DNA of 64,000 nucleotides from Campylobacter hyointestinalis subsp. hyointestinalis (GTDB lineage: Bacteria; Campylobacterota; Campylobacteria; Campylobacterales; Campylobacteraceae): contig NZ_CP053827.1 of the NCBI RefSeq assembly GCF_013372145.1, forward strand, positions 186,001 to 250,000, written 5' to 3'. Both the position numbers and the translations under genes were made by a program. Shown here piece after piece: positions 24,880-34,965 of this stretch (positions within the stretch are counted from its first letter, which is position 1; each line of letters starts with the position of its first letter). The notes below the pieces were generated by a model. That model was not told the DNA's origin and did no database searches. It saw only the letters and a list, made by a program, of their open reading frames with translations.

Positions 24880-25197
24880 TTAATAATACTTCTCTATCTG
24901 AGCCCCAACTCTAGCATTTGGTATAATATCTATTTTTGAAATTTTCATATAAAAATATCTTAAAGTAGGAAATATTTTTTTAAATTTTTTTCTAAAATGT
25001 TTCAATGCTTCTTCAACAGTTTCAAATTTCATCTCGTTAAACTCGGCAACTAAATACTCACAAACCAAAGCATAATCAACAAATTCTTTAGCTCTAAATT
25101 TAGCATCAACGACGATGTATTGCGGCGTTATCCGCTCAAAATCCAAAAGCCCAATTATGGTTTTAAATTTAAGTTCCTCAATAAAAATAGTCGTCAA
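24880..25197 (-). CDS. folB: Dihydroneopterin aldolase FolB
   Basis: 105 aa, FolB fold. The N-terminus IFIEELKFKTIIGLLDFERI is typical, but the rest is diverged (KFETVEEALKHFRKKF). FolB cleaves dihydroneopterin in folate synthesis. The gene starts with TTG overlapping the plsY stop (TTGA), a translational coupling. The same gene order (cosR, folB, plsY) occurs in C. jejuni, which supports the call. Confidence 0.8.
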   Translation of the reverse strand: MTTIFIEELKFKTIIGLLDFERITPQYIVVDAKFRAKEFVDYALVCEYLVAEFNEMKFETVEEALKHFRKKFKKIFPTLRYFYMKISKIDIIPNARVGAQIEKYY

Positions 25198-25811
25198 ATC
25201 ACTCTCTTTTCATCGCCTAAGATCAGCCTCTTGATGTTTGGTATGTGCTTGTAAAATACGATAAACGCTATGATAAACACAGGAGCATGAGTATTGATAA
25301 CTGGCATATCATAATCAAAAATAAATGAAGTTATCACTAGAGTAAGCAGGGCAAATAAAGAAGCCAAACTTGATATCTTCAAGACCTTTGCGACCAAAAA
25401 CCAAACTACAAGAGCGCAAATGAGCTCGATAGGTAAAAAATATGCAAGCACTCCAGCTCCTGTCGCGATGCCTTTCCCGCCTTCAAATTTAAGATACGGC
25501 GAAAAGCAATGTCCAACCACGCTAAGAACGCCCATAGTCCATAAAGTCTGCTCACTAAGATCAAAAGCGAATTTAGCTACTAAAATCGGAACAATGCCTT
25601 TTAGAGCATCGAATATTACCGTGGATAGCGCTACTTTTTTTGCTAATTTCGGATCTTTTTCTTTAAGAACTCTTAAAACATTTGTAGCTCCGATACTATG
25701 GCTGCCTTCTTTTGCTATATTTGTCTTACCATAGATCATACCAAAGATCAAGCCAAACGGAATTGCGCCTATCAAATAAGCGAGCAGATAAGCGATTATA
25801 TTTTCATTCAT
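25194..25811 (-). CDS. plsY: Glycerol-3-phosphate acyltransferase PlsY
   Basis: 205 aa with about five membrane helices. Family motifs: LIGAIPFGLIFG, EGSHSIGATNVLR (phosphate loop), VVGHCFSPYLKFEGGKGIAT. PlsY transfers acyl from acyl phosphate (made by PlsX, at 28025-29014) to glycerol 3-phosphate. The ATG follows AAAAAGGATAAAA. It is preceded by the PilZ protein gene 20 bp upstream. Confidence 0.96.
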   Translation of the reverse strand: MNENIIAYLLAYLIGAIPFGLIFGMIYGKTNIAKEGSHSIGATNVLRVLKEKDPKLAKKVALSTVIFDALKGIVPILVAKFAFDLSEQTLWTMGVLSVVGHCFSPYLKFEGGKGIATGAGVLAYFLPIELICALVVWFLVAKVLKISSLASLFALLTLVITSFIFDYDMPVINTHAPVFIIAFIVFYKHIPNIKRLILGDEKRVI

Positions 25812-25831
25812 TTTTATCCTTTTTATTTTTG

Positions 25832-26962
25832 CTACGCGTAAAGCTTTACTTTATTATTTAGCTCTTCTAACGTCTCAATTTCCCTTTGTTTTGCAAACTC
25901 TATTATATCTTGTTTTACGGCTTGCTCTTTTATTATCTCACAGCAATATCTCATAGAACCTTGATAATTAAGTGCTATCACAAGACAAACTTCAAGACAA
26001 ACTTTTATCTTTTTACCATCTTTTGGCATAGTCAGTTCAAACTCCGCTAACAGATCATCTCCACTACTAAATTTACCATTTTCCAAACTAACAACACTGA
26101 TACCGCCTTGCGAAATATCATAAAGTTTTCCATTTATGATAGTGCCGTTTTTATTTTTAAGCGTTACGCGAGTAAGGGCATTTGGATGAACTCTTGGGTA
26201 TCTTCTTTGGTTGGCAAGCATCTTTTCTATATGTACGAAATTGCCTAGCAAAACAGTGTTATTACTTAAATTTATACTCAAGATATCGGCTTTTGTATTT
26301 CGTAAAAGCCCGTCTTTCTTGACTATATAAGCGTTTCCTTCTTCTTTCATAGCTACTATTTGCATCAAAGTTACTTCACATAAAATGTTATTTTCGTCTA
26401 TTTCTACTATCCTACCGCTACATTTTATAGGAACGCCGTTGTATAAATTTAAAAAATCAATACTCTCATTGAGTGCTTTTACATGTTTAAACTGATCTAT
26501 ACTGCTAGAAAAAAACATCGAATTTGCATCTGCATTGAAATTTATAATCTTTTCTTCGTCGTTTTCTTCTTCGTCTAAGATTTTAGCTTTTATAAATAAT
26601 TTTCCAAAAGCTTCAATCGCATTTTGTAGATAAATGATATAGTCTATAGCTTTAGCTATGTTTTTTACGGCTAAACTAAAACGTTTTAGCAAGAAAAAGA
26701 AGGAATTTAAAATGATATATTTAGTATAATTTTTATCATCATTAAAAAGTTTATAAACGTCTTTTAAAATCAAAGAATTATCTGATTTTTGACTATATAA
26801 AGAGTCAAATATCAGAGAAAAAGCCTCTTCTAGATCATAATGATCTACATATATATCGCCTTGTTTTACCAAATTTGTGACGTATTTAAGATAATCGTCT
26901 TTGACATCTTGTAAGATATCCATACAATCCATAATAAGTATCTCTCTACCAGCGTAGTCCAA
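25832..26962 (-). CDS. PilZ-domain protein (probable c-di-GMP receptor)
   Basis: 376 aa. The N-terminal part (about 1-140) is helical; the middle (about 150-235) is beta-rich; the PilZ domain (about 240-340) has QRRYPRVHPNA (RxxxR), then LYDISQGGISVV (DxSxxG). Both motifs of the c-di-GMP site are present, so binding is plausible. TTG at 26962 has a good AAGGA 5 nt upstream, and is the most likely start; the ATG ten codons later has a weaker site. The gene is the first of the leftward PilZ-plsY-folB-cosR-kinase unit. The function in motility or envelope control is inferred from PilZ proteins in general. Confidence 0.85.
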   Translation of the reverse strand: MDYAGREILIMDCMDILQDVKDDYLKYVTNLVKQGDIYVDHYDLEEAFSLIFDSLYSQKSDNSLILKDVYKLFNDDKNYTKYIILNSFFFLLKRFSLAVKNIAKAIDYIIYLQNAIEAFGKLFIKAKILDEEENDEEKIINFNADANSMFFSSSIDQFKHVKALNESIDFLNLYNGVPIKCSGRIVEIDENNILCEVTLMQIVAMKEEGNAYIVKKDGLLRNTKADILSINLSNNTVLLGNFVHIEKMLANQRRYPRVHPNALTRVTLKNKNGTIINGKLYDISQGGISVVSLENGKFSSGDDLLAEFELTMPKDGKKIKVCLEVCLVIALNYQGSMRYCCEIIKEQAVKQDIIEFAKQREIETLEELNNKVKLYA

Positions 26963-27023
26963 GAAAATCCTTTATAAATAAGAAGAGATTATATCACAGT
27001 AATGTAAATCCGAGTCGATAAAT

Positions 27024-28010
27024 CTATCTACCACCAAATTTTATAAGTGCCGAACCCCAGGTAAATCCGCCGCCAAAGGCGTCAAGCAGTATCAAGCTTC
27101 CGTTTTTTAGGCGACCTTGCTCATAAGCATCATTCATAGCCATAGGTATGGAAGCTGAGCTTGTGTTACCGTAGTTTGCTACTGTCACGACACACTGCTT
27201 ATCAGTGAAATTTAATCTCTGTTTTACTGCTTCTATAATCCTAAGATTTGCTTGATGAGGGATAAAAAGATCTATTTTATCACTGGTTATCGAGTTTTTT
27301 TCTAAAATACCTTCAACATCTTTAGTCAAGGTTTGAACGGCTATTTTAAAAACTTCATTCCCAGCCATATGAAGATAATTTAGTCTATTTTCGATAGTCT
27401 CTTTGTTAGCTGGATGAGCTATGGCGCAACCAGGAGTTATAAGAAGATCTCCCTTAGAACCATCACTTGATGTATGGACATCTATGATATAGTTATCTTT
27501 TGCTTCGCTGATTATAGCAGCTCCCGCTCCATCTCCAAAAAGTACGCAGGTGCTTCTATCTTGCCAGTCGATTATAGCGCTTAATTTTTCGGCGCCTATT
27601 ATGAGAACATTTTTTTTAGCACCACTTTTTACAAGCGAATTTGCAAGCTCTAAAAGATAGATAAAACCAGTACAAGCAGCACTTATATCAAACGCAGTTA
27701 TATCATACAATCCAAGTTTATTTGCCACTTTACAAGCAGTCGATGGCATACAAAAATAATCAGGAGTTATAGTAGCGCAGATGATAGCATCAATATCGCT
27801 TTTGTTGATATCTGCCCTATCTATAGCAACCAAAGCGGCTTTGTAAGCCAGATCGCTAGTAAGATCATCTTTTGCTATATGTCTTGTTTTTATACCAGTA
27901 CGTTTTACAATCCAATCGTCGCTAGTTTCAACTATTTTTTCAAGGTCTGCATTTGTCAAAATATGTGGCGGAACATAGGCTCCTACCGAAATCATCGATG
28001 CTTTTTTCAT
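27024..28010 (-). CDS. fabH: 3-oxoacyl-ACP synthase III FabH
   Basis: 328 aa. FabH condenses acetyl-CoA with malonyl-ACP to start fatty acid synthesis. The catalytic Cys is in [11 protein letters not shown]; the His and Asn of the triad are in [12 protein letters not shown] and [15 protein letters not shown]. The [13 protein letters not shown] end is typical. It follows plsX by 14 bp in the same leftward operon. Confidence 0.97.
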   Translation of the reverse strand: MKKASMISVGAYVPPHILTNADLEKIVETSDDWIVKRTGIKTRHIAKDDLTSDLAYKAALVAIDRADINKSDIDAIICATITPDYFCMPSTACKVANKLGLYDITAFDISAACTGFIYLLELANSLVKSGAKKNVLIIGAEKLSAIIDWQDRSTCVLFGDGAGAAIISEAKDNYIIDVHTSSDGSKGDLLITPGCAIAHPANKETIENRLNYLHMAGNEVFKIAVQTLTKDVEGILEKNSITSDKIDLFIPHQANLRIIEAVKQRLNFTDKQCVVTVANYGNTSSASIPMAMNDAYEQGRLKNGSLILLDAFGGGFTWGSALIKFGGR

Positions 28011-28024
28011 ATATTACCTAAAGT

Positions 28025-29014
28025 TTATCTCGCAAAATGCGATAATTCATCTTCAATAGTCTTATTTATATCAGACCCGGCAAATTTTAATGCTTGAAAA
28101 ATAGCATTTTTAACTGCCTTTGGACTACTTTTTCCATGGCTTATTATAACACACTCTTTAACACCAAGAAGCGGTGCTCCGCCATACTCATCATAGTCAA
28201 TCTGAGTTTTTAAATTTTTAAATATACCTTTCATCAAAACTGCACCTAGCATCGCAAAAGGTGATTTTTTAACATTTTCTTTAATAATTTTTTTGATGGC
28301 GCTAGCCACGCCTTCACTTGTCTTGAGCAAGATATTACCAACAAAACCATCACATATTATCACATCCACGCTACCATCAAAAATTTGATGCCCTTCAACG
28401 TTTCCAACAAAGCTATCAAGCTTAGACATCATCAAGAACGCATCTTTTGTGACTTCGTTGCCTTTACAGTCTTCTTCACCGTTGCTAAGCAGTCCAACTT
28501 TTGGATTTTGGATTTTCATAATTTGTTTTGAGTATGCTTCGCCCATGACAGCAAACTGAAACAGATGTTCAGCTTTGCAATCCACATTGGCTCCAACATC
28601 TAAAACGAGAGTTTTTTTGCCTATACTTGTTGGCATAAGAGTAGCGATCGCCGGTCTTGCAACACTTTTTAGCCTACCTATTCTTAGAGTAGCTAAACTC
28701 ATAGTAGCACCGCTGTGACCGGCTGAAACTACTGCTTTACATTCGCCATTTTTTACTAATTCTATAGCTTTAAATATACTGCTGTCTTTTCTTTTTAAAA
28801 CATCAGTAGCACTTTCTCCCATAGAAAATACTTCGGTTGATTCTACAAAAGTTATAAACTTTTTGTAATTATCTGGTATAAGGGGCTTGATCTTTTGGAT
28901 ATCGCCGACTAAAACAGCATGAAACTCCTTTGTTTTTAGAGCATCGATCACGCCATTTACAATAGGATCCGGACCAAAATCCCCTCCCATAGCGTCTATT
29001 GCTATACTAATCAT
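28025..29014 (-). CDS. plsX: Phosphate acyltransferase PlsX
   Basis: 329 aa from ATG 29014, since the first residues [20 protein letters not shown] match the family start (four extra codons upstream are not needed). PlsX makes acyl phosphate from acyl-ACP for PlsY. Other signatures: [44 protein letters not shown]. It follows rpmF closely (8 bp), as in most bacteria, and precedes fabH. Confidence 0.96.
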   Translation of the reverse strand: MISIAIDAMGGDFGPDPIVNGVIDALKTKEFHAVLVGDIQKIKPLIPDNYKKFITFVESTEVFSMGESATDVLKRKDSSIFKAIELVKNGECKAVVSAGHSGATMSLATLRIGRLKSVARPAIATLMPTSIGKKTLVLDVGANVDCKAEHLFQFAVMGEAYSKQIMKIQNPKVGLLSNGEEDCKGNEVTKDAFLMMSKLDSFVGNVEGHQIFDGSVDVIICDGFVGNILLKTSEGVASAIKKIIKENVKKSPFAMLGAVLMKGIFKNLKTQIDYDEYGGAPLLGVKECVIISHGKSSPKAVKNAIFQALKFAGSDINKTIEDELSHFAR

Positions 29015-29022
29015 AGTATTTA

Positions 29023-29169
29023 TCAATATTCGCCGGTTGTTTTATTCATACGATGTGGCATCTTCCAGCTACCGTCTTTATCTTTTACAGGCATAGGAAG
29101 AGTTACTTTATAATGAGTTCTACGTTTTGCTGCACGTGTATGACTCACTCTACGTTTAGGTACTGCCAT
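29023..29169 (-). CDS. rpmF: 50S ribosomal protein L32
   Basis: 48 aa, too short for a usual ORF cutoff. The N-terminus [20 protein letters not shown] and the C-terminal end [12 protein letters not shown] are diagnostic. The ATG follows GGAGAATAAA. No zinc CxxC pairs are present, so this is the zinc-free form. The neighbours (a YceD-like gene upstream, plsX and fabH downstream) form the widespread yceD-rpmF-plsX-fabH operon. Confidence 0.97.
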   Translation of the reverse strand: MAVPKRRVSHTRAAKRRTHYKVTLPMPVKDKDGSWKMPHRMNKTTGEY

Positions 29170-29170
29170 T

Positions 29171-29536
29171 TTATTCTCCTTCTAAAATTTTACATTCATC
29201 ACAGTAAAAATAGCCGCTTTTATAAGCTTCTATCTCACTTTTAAAAATTTCATCGATGTCAATCTCGCCATCATAAAATTCAATAGTATCACTAAGCACG
29301 TTATCTAAATCTTTATAAATACCGTTACTTAAATTTACAATTATATCTTCATCTAAATTTAAAATCAGATCTTTACCGCATCTATCACAATAGTGGTTTA
29401 ATCTGCCAAAAATCTTTGCTTTACACTCTACCATTTGCGGATTATTTTTTCTAAAATTCCCAGTAAATTTAAGATCTTCATATATAACTTCAAATGGATA
29501 TAGTGAAGTAGTTATTTTATCAAATGGTATTTTCAA
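29171..29536 (-). CDS. DUF177 / YceD-like protein
   Basis: 121 aa. The family usually sits just before rpmF, as here (1 bp gap), and is linked to 23S rRNA or large-subunit maturation. The visible motif is [20 protein letters not shown] (CxxC), with a further [13 protein letters not shown] at the end, so a zinc site of two CxxC pairs is likely. The C-terminal acidic strand [12 protein letters not shown] is typical of DUF177. Confidence 0.85.
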   Translation of the reverse strand: MKIPFDKITTSLYPFEVIYEDLKFTGNFRKNNPQMVECKAKIFGRLNHYCDRCGKDLILNLDEDIIVNLSNGIYKDLDNVLSDTIEFYDGEIDIDEIFKSEIEAYKSGYFYCDECKILEGE

Positions 29537-29553
29537 TGTTTATTCTTAAAAAT

Positions 29554-29967
29554 TTAGCAAATTTCTCTTTTTGCGAAGAAAAACGCTATCTCTATAGCTG
29601 CATTTTCCAAGCTATCGCTTCCATGAACCGCATTTGCATCTATACTTTCTGCAAAGTCTGCTCTTATAGTGCCTTTAGCAGCTTCTTTTGGATTTGTAGC
29701 TCCCATAAGCTCACGATTTTTTGCAACCGCATTAGCACCTTCTAATACCATAACAACAACAGGTCCGCTAGTCATAAACTCAACTAATTCGCCATAAAAC
29801 GGTCTAGCAGCATGAACTTCATAAAATTTTTTTGCATCTTCTGTGCTAAGTTGAACTTTTTTTACAGCCGCAATTCTTAATCCGTTGCTTTCAAATCTAT
29901 CGATTATTTTACCGATAACGCCTTTTTTTACGGCATCAGGTTTGATTATAGATAAAGTTTGTTCCAT
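29554..29967 (-). CDS. ndk: Nucleoside diphosphate kinase
   Basis: 137 aa. Ndk equilibrates nucleoside di- and triphosphates. The start [20 protein letters not shown] is diagnostic, and the catalytic His is in [21 protein letters not shown] follows GAAGGAGATTTA. It is the first gene of the unit leading to rpmF and fabH. Confidence 0.98.
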   Translation of the reverse strand: MEQTLSIIKPDAVKKGVIGKIIDRFESNGLRIAAVKKVQLSTEDAKKFYEVHAARPFYGELVEFMTSGPVVVMVLEGANAVAKNRELMGATNPKEAAKGTIRADFAESIDANAVHGSDSLENAAIEIAFFFAKREIC

Positions 29968-30040
29968 TAAATCTCCTTCTCAATGATGGTTGAAATTTTT
30001 TACAGAACGGTGATTATATCAGATATTAACTTAAAAAAAT

Positions 30041-30068
30041 AATAAAGCCACTTAAATGTGGCTTTATT
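30041..30068 (-). terminator. Rho-independent terminator of fdxA
   Basis: A perfect 11-bp stem AATAAAGCCAC / GTGGCTTTATT with loop TTAAAT, directly after the leftward ferredoxin stop and followed on the minus strand by TATTTTTTT. Confidence 0.85.
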
Positions 30069-30070
30069 AT

Positions 30071-30355
30071 TTATGCGATAACTGGAGTTTGTGAATTTCT
30101 TAAGCTTGCGTCTATATCACTTCTGCTTGGCTGACCAGCTACTACTTCGCTCCAAACGATACAGCCATCAGTCGGACAGGCATCAGCACAAGCTGGAGTA
30201 TCATTGTGACCTACGCACTCTACGCATTTATCTGCATAAACATAGTATGCATCCTCACCTGTCGGGTTATCACTATCATCAACTATAGCGCTCACTGGAC
30301 ACTCGTCAATGCAAGATCCACAGCTTATACATATATCTGTAATTTTTACTGCCAT
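30071..30355 (-). CDS. fdxA: 2[4Fe-4S] ferredoxin FdxA-type
   Basis: 94 aa. Cluster motifs: CISCGSCIDECPVSAI and CVECVGHNDTPACADACPTD. The ATG follows AGGAGATATTT. It stands alone between the flagellar motor genes and ndk and has its own strong terminator. In C. jejuni fdxA is iron-induced and linked to aerotolerance; its partner enzyme is not fixed by the sequence. Confidence 0.93.
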   Translation of the reverse strand: MAVKITDICISCGSCIDECPVSAIVDDSDNPTGEDAYYVYADKCVECVGHNDTPACADACPTDGCIVWSEVVAGQPSRSDIDASLRNSQTPVIA

Positions 30356-30431
30356 AAATATCTCCTGAATTTAGATTTAGTTTATAAGATTATCAAAATT
30401 TGACTAAAATATGACTTAATATACCATTTAT

Positions 30432-31148
30432 TTATTTGACTTCACTGATGATGTCAAGCACGGACATTTGGGCTTTTTTATCTTTTATATCCACTCTAAA
30501 ATAGATTTTAGCTAGTTTAAGATCTGAATTTTTTATTTTTACACTATCACCAAATGATGAATATCTAAGTCTTTTTGGATCTATACCATTACTTATAAGC
30601 ATTTTTAAAACATTATAGGCTCTATCAGATCCTAATTTATAATCATCTAATTTGTTATCGTAGTCATTAGCAAATCCCCTGATCTCCACAGATACTGACT
30701 CTGGCATTTTATTTATTATCATAGAGATTATCTTTATGAAATTTATCATATCTGGATTATAAATTTCAGCACTTTTATCATCAAATTTAACGCCGGTAGG
30801 AAGATCTATAGCTACTTGATTTTCTGCTTGATCTAAAGAAACTTTATATCTTTCGTTATTTGTATTTTGCTGCTCTATCGTATTGTCGCTATTTTGCATA
30901 GCAATACCAGGACCATCAAACTGTTTTTCACTTTTTGAGTTTTTAGAACTCTCTTTTACGCCCTTAGAGTCTGGAAAATCAAATATCTTTATAATCTCAG
31001 TTTTTAGAGCTTCAACTTTTGCGGTATTTACGGCTGATATCGCGTAAAGTGCGATAAAAAGAGCAAGAAGAAGTGAAAGAAAGTCCGCGTACGGAACAGC
31101 CCATTTTTCACCAGCTGGACACTCCGGACATTTCTTTTTTTTAGCCAT
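30432..31148 (-). CDS. motB: Flagellar stator protein MotB
   Basis: 238 aa. A single membrane helix (about 20-42) carries the proton-accepting D22 in VPYADFLSLLLALF. The C-terminal OmpA-like peptidoglycan-binding domain runs from about 130, with IRGFANDYDNKLDDYKLGSD and SDRAYNVLKMLISNGIDP. MotB anchors the proton-driven stator. The gene lies 8 bp after motA. PflA at 1608-3974 is part of the scaffold that this stator depends on in Campylobacter. Confidence 0.96.
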   Translation of the reverse strand: MAKKKKCPECPAGEKWAVPYADFLSLLLALFIALYAISAVNTAKVEALKTEIIKIFDFPDSKGVKESSKNSKSEKQFDGPGIAMQNSDNTIEQQNTNNERYKVSLDQAENQVAIDLPTGVKFDDKSAEIYNPDMINFIKIISMIINKMPESVSVEIRGFANDYDNKLDDYKLGSDRAYNVLKMLISNGIDPKRLRYSSFGDSVKIKNSDLKLAKIYFRVDIKDKKAQMSVLDIISEVK

Positions 31149-31156
31149 TTGTTTTC

Positions 31157-31927
31157 CTAATTAAACTGTGAAACTCTAGGTTCATTTTTATCTAAAAAGT
31201 TAAAGAGCTTAGCCTCTAAACTTCTTGGATTTGCGCCCTCAGCTATACCGACTAAAGCTTCTATTATCATAGTCTTTTCTTTTACTATATCTTTTGCGTT
31301 TCCAAGTATTTTTTGCCCCCATGGTCCAAAAAAAGCGTAAGACCCCATAATTCCAGTAACAGTTGCCGTAAATGCTCCTGCGATACCTGCTGCCATCGCT
31401 GCTGGATCATCTAGTAGTTGAAGGGCGAGCATAAGACCCATAACGGCTCCTACTAGCCCAAACGTAGGGCAGCTTTCGCCGGTTTTTATCCAAAAGTGTC
31501 CGCACTCATGATAATACTCTTCGGTTGTTTCTATGGCAAGCTCAAGATTTTCTTTTACCTCATCTATAGGCTGACCGTCAACTAGCATACTAAGTCCGGT
31601 TTTTAAAAACTCGTCATCTATCTGAGCGGCTTTTTGCTCTAATGAGAGAATTCCATTCTTACGAGCGAGAGTACTATACTCTACCATTTCTGATATACGC
31701 TTTGACATATCAACGCCAGAGCCTTTAAATGCGACTTTGAGCTCCTTAAATGCTGCCTTTACGTACTTTTTATTTGTAGCCGTAACAGCAGAAAACAGAG
31801 CTGTCGGGATAACGATCAAAACCGAACTTATGTGTATAACATGAAGCGGGTTTCCGCCTTCTAGTATATCACCCACAGATATACTAGTTATAGCAAGTAC
31901 CATACCGAATATAGTTGATAAATCCAT
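31157..31927 (-). CDS. motA: Flagellar stator protein MotA
   Basis: 256 aa with four membrane helices (about 2-22, 29-50, 150-172, 182-203). Signature regions: LSMLVDGQPIDEVKENLELA, the cytoplasmic charged loop (about 60-145), and GLVGAVMGLMLALQLLDDPA, with MAAGIAGAFTATVTGIM. MotA forms the proton channel with MotB. polA is upstream in the same direction, as in C. jejuni. Confidence 0.97.
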   Translation of the reverse strand: MDLSTIFGMVLAITSISVGDILEGGNPLHVIHISSVLIVIPTALFSAVTATNKKYVKAAFKELKVAFKGSGVDMSKRISEMVEYSTLARKNGILSLEQKAAQIDDEFLKTGLSMLVDGQPIDEVKENLELAIETTEEYYHECGHFWIKTGESCPTFGLVGAVMGLMLALQLLDDPAAMAAGIAGAFTATVTGIMGSYAFFGPWGQKILGNAKDIVKEKTMIIEALVGIAEGANPRSLEAKLFNFLDKNEPRVSQFN

Positions 31928-32018
31928 AAAATCCCCGATTGTTAAAATGGCTAATTATCGCATAAATAAGCAAAAAATTAACTTAATTTTAGCTTTAATA
32001 CAAATAATTGCTTTAAAT

Positions 32019-34646
32019 TTACTTTAAATCACCCCAGTTTTTAGCTATAGCCCAGTTAGCTATCAAAGGTACTTTTAGACTTACGGCGTTTTGCATAAGC
32101 TCTTTTACTTGAGATGCAAAAGGCTCTGCTTTTTCATCACGCACTTCAAAGATAAGCTCATCGTGAATTTGCAAAAGCAGTCTTGCATCATCATTAAGAA
32201 GATCTTGAACTCTGAGCATGGCTATTTTTATGATATCGGCTGCACTACCCTGAAACTTCGTATTTACTGCTTCTCTTTCGAACATCGCAAATTGCATAGG
32301 TGATGCATTTGAAAAATCAAACAGACGTTTTCTACCTAGTAAAGTTTCGATAAAACCATTGTTTTTAGCTGATGTTTTTAAGCTTTCTAAAAAATCTTTT
32401 ATCGTTGAAAAAGCTTTAAAATATAGTTCGATATACTCTTTTGCACTTTTTTTATCGATCCCCAACTCGCCACTTAGTTTATTTGCTCCCATTCCGTAAA
32501 TCAAACCGAAATTTATCGATTTTGCTATGGCTCTATTTTTAGGATTACTCTGTCCAAATATACTTATGGCCGTTCTTGCGTGGATATCCTCACCACTGAA
32601 AAACGCATTAAGCAAAGCCGGATCTTCACTAAAATGTGCCAGCAATCTAAGCTCTATCTGCGAATAATCAAGAGAGATGAAACTATACCCCTTTTTAGCT
32701 TCAAAAACAGATCTCATCTCTTTAGCAAGGCTTCCTCTAGCAGGTATATTTTGTAAATTCGGATTTTTACTAGAAAGCCTTCCGGTTGCTGTTCCAGTAT
32801 GTATAAAATTCGTATAAACTCTATGATCTTCGTCTTTTATGGCTAAATTTAAAAGAGGTTCACAATACGTACTTTGAAGTTTATAAAGCTCCCTATAAAC
32901 TAGTAATTTTTCTATGACGGCGTGAGTTTCTTTAAGCTCTAAAAGCACACTTTCATCGGTACTATATCCCGTCTTTGTCTTCTTTTTAGTAGGAAGCTTA
33001 AGATGTTCAAACAAGATAACGCCAAGCTGTTTAGTGGAGTTGATATTAAACTTTTCGCCGCAAAGCTCATAAATTTCAGAGGTTAAAGCTCTTAGCCGCT
33101 CGGCATTTTGCGCTATCAAATTTCTAAGCTTAAATGTATTTATACCGATACCATTACTCTCCATATCAAGCAAAACACGGATAAATTTAAACTCTATCTC
33201 ATCTGCGATCTTTATCAAATTCTTATCCATAGTATTCATAAAAGTACGGTAAAATCTAAGAGTTATCCATGCATCTTCACTAGCGTATTTTAGTGCGTCT
33301 TCTAGATCTACACTCGCAAATGTTTCACCTTTTTTCACGATACTTTCAAATTTGATAGTATCATAATCGTAAAGTTTTTTTGCCAAATTATCCATACCTA
33401 CGCTACTTTGCGGATCATTTAGCCAAGCTAGTATCATCGTATCTGCGTAATGTTTTGGCGGATTTAATCCAAAGTTATTTTTGATGATTCTAAAATCATA
33501 TTTTAAATTTTGCCCAACTACAAAACCTTTGTAAATTTGACTTATAGCCCATTTTGCGCTGCTTATTGAAATTTGCTTTGGAGCGCCTAAATAACTATGA
33601 TTTAAAGGTACATAATAGCTTTTTTCTAGGTTAAAACAAAAACTAAATCCGACTATTTTCGCAGTTTTTGCATCTATACTTGTGGTTTCAGTATCAAAGC
33701 TAATCAACGTATCTTCATCTATGCTTTGCAAAATTCGCTCAAGCTCGTTTTCGTCATTTAAAAGCGTAGGTTCAAAACTCATCTCTTTTACTTCATTTGA
33801 TGATTTTAATGACGCCAAAAGCCTATTTAAAGAGTAGTCTTTTAAGGTTTGTGTAACTTTTATGAGTGGATTTTCTTTTGGAAATACAGCCTCATCTAAA
33901 CTAGGCGTAGCAAGCCCGTCATATAAAGTAGCCAACCGCTTTGACACAAAGGCACTGTCTTTGCTCTCATACAACATATTTTTCATGCGTTCATTTCTGA
34001 CTTGTGATAGATTATCATATAAAGTCTCTATGCTTCCAAATTCGTCAAGTAGCTTTTTAGCACCTTTTTCACCTATGCCTTTAACTCCTGGTATATTATC
34101 GGCGCTGTCGCCGCAAAGCGCTAAGAAATCTCTAACTTGCTCGGGATAAACACCGTATTTTTCATAGCAACCATCTCTATCATAAAGCTCTTTTTTTGCA
34201 GGAGAAAAAATGCTAACCCGGTCGTCTATTAGCTGATACAGATCTTTATCGTGAGTTACGACTCTGATCTGAAGATCTTTGTTTTTGTTATTTTTGATAA
34301 AACTTGCGATGATATCGTCTGCTTCATAGCCTTCTACTCTTAGGCTACAAAGCCCCATTTGTTCTATCATTTCTATACAAACTGGAAGTTGAGCTTTAAG
34401 ATCCTCTGGCGGACTTACGCGATTTGCTTTATAGTTTGGATCTATCTCATTTCTAAATGTTTTGCCGCCACTATCAAGAGCAAAAACTATATAATCGCTT
34501 GGGAAGTCTTGTTTTAGGTTGTGAATAAAATTTGCAAAACCATGCACCATACCACTTGGTTTACCATCGCTACTTTTTAGTCCACTCATCGCGTAATAAA
34601 GCCTAAAGAAAAATCCAAATGTATCTATAATAGTAACTGTTTTCAA
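32019..34646 (-). CDS. polA: DNA polymerase I
   Basis: 875 aa. Domains: 5'-3' nuclease (about 1-285; EGYEADDIIAS, PGVKGIGEKGAKKLL), 3'-5' exonuclease (about 300-470) with apparently intact acidic residues FDTETTS, NLKYDF and YASEDA, and the polymerase domain with SLDYSQIELRLLAHFSEDPA (motif A), AKSINFGLIYGMG (motif B) and LLQIHDELIFEV (motif C). It repairs gaps and removes Okazaki RNA primers. The start overlaps the upstream small membrane protein gene by 4 bp. Confidence 0.97.
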   Translation of the reverse strand: MKTVTIIDTFGFFFRLYYAMSGLKSSDGKPSGMVHGFANFIHNLKQDFPSDYIVFALDSGGKTFRNEIDPNYKANRVSPPEDLKAQLPVCIEMIEQMGLCSLRVEGYEADDIIASFIKNNKNKDLQIRVVTHDKDLYQLIDDRVSIFSPAKKELYDRDGCYEKYGVYPEQVRDFLALCGDSADNIPGVKGIGEKGAKKLLDEFGSIETLYDNLSQVRNERMKNMLYESKDSAFVSKRLATLYDGLATPSLDEAVFPKENPLIKVTQTLKDYSLNRLLASLKSSNEVKEMSFEPTLLNDENELERILQSIDEDTLISFDTETTSIDAKTAKIVGFSFCFNLEKSYYVPLNHSYLGAPKQISISSAKWAISQIYKGFVVGQNLKYDFRIIKNNFGLNPPKHYADTMILAWLNDPQSSVGMDNLAKKLYDYDTIKFESIVKKGETFASVDLEDALKYASEDAWITLRFYRTFMNTMDKNLIKIADEIEFKFIRVLLDMESNGIGINTFKLRNLIAQNAERLRALTSEIYELCGEKFNINSTKQLGVILFEHLKLPTKKKTKTGYSTDESVLLELKETHAVIEKLLVYRELYKLQSTYCEPLLNLAIKDEDHRVYTNFIHTGTATGRLSSKNPNLQNIPARGSLAKEMRSVFEAKKGYSFISLDYSQIELRLLAHFSEDPALLNAFFSGEDIHARTAISIFGQSNPKNRAIAKSINFGLIYGMGANKLSGELGIDKKSAKEYIELYFKAFSTIKDFLESLKTSAKNNGFIETLLGRKRLFDFSNASPMQFAMFEREAVNTKFQGSAADIIKIAMLRVQDLLNDDARLLLQIHDELIFEVRDEKAEPFASQVKELMQNAVSLKVPLIANWAIAKNWGDLK

Positions 34647-34954
34647 CGTTTTCTCCTAAATTTATCACAAATCTTACAAAATCCAGCTGCTCGTTTTGCC
34701 ATATTTTTAAATCCATAAAGAAGTACCAAACCTATGTAAGTACCAAAAAAATCTTCAAAGAAATATATAAAGCTCTTTTGTACTCCCAAATACGGCTCAC
34801 TGATCAATAATCCACAAGATAAAAGAAACGCAAAAAATAAAAATAGCCACTTTTTGTATCTATTTATATCCCAAAAAAATCCTATGATAAATCCAGGTAG
34901 TAAGCACAAGATCGCATGCGTGATACAAACTAAAAGCAATAAAACTATAGCCAT
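34643..34954 (-). CDS. Small membrane protein of unknown function
   Basis: 103 aa with three membrane helices (about 2-27, 34-52, 66-84). A short basic tail (CKICDKFRRKR) contains one CxxC. The N-terminal LLVCITHAILCLLPGFIIGF starts right after the ATG. It overlaps polA by 4 bp and follows rsmE by 11 bp. I do not recognise a family. Confidence 0.75.
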   Translation of the reverse strand: MAIVLLLLVCITHAILCLLPGFIIGFFWDINRYKKWLFLFFAFLLSCGLLISEPYLGVQKSFIYFFEDFFGTYIGLVLLYGFKNMAKRAAGFCKICDKFRRKR

Positions 34955-34965
34955 ATCGTCCTCTT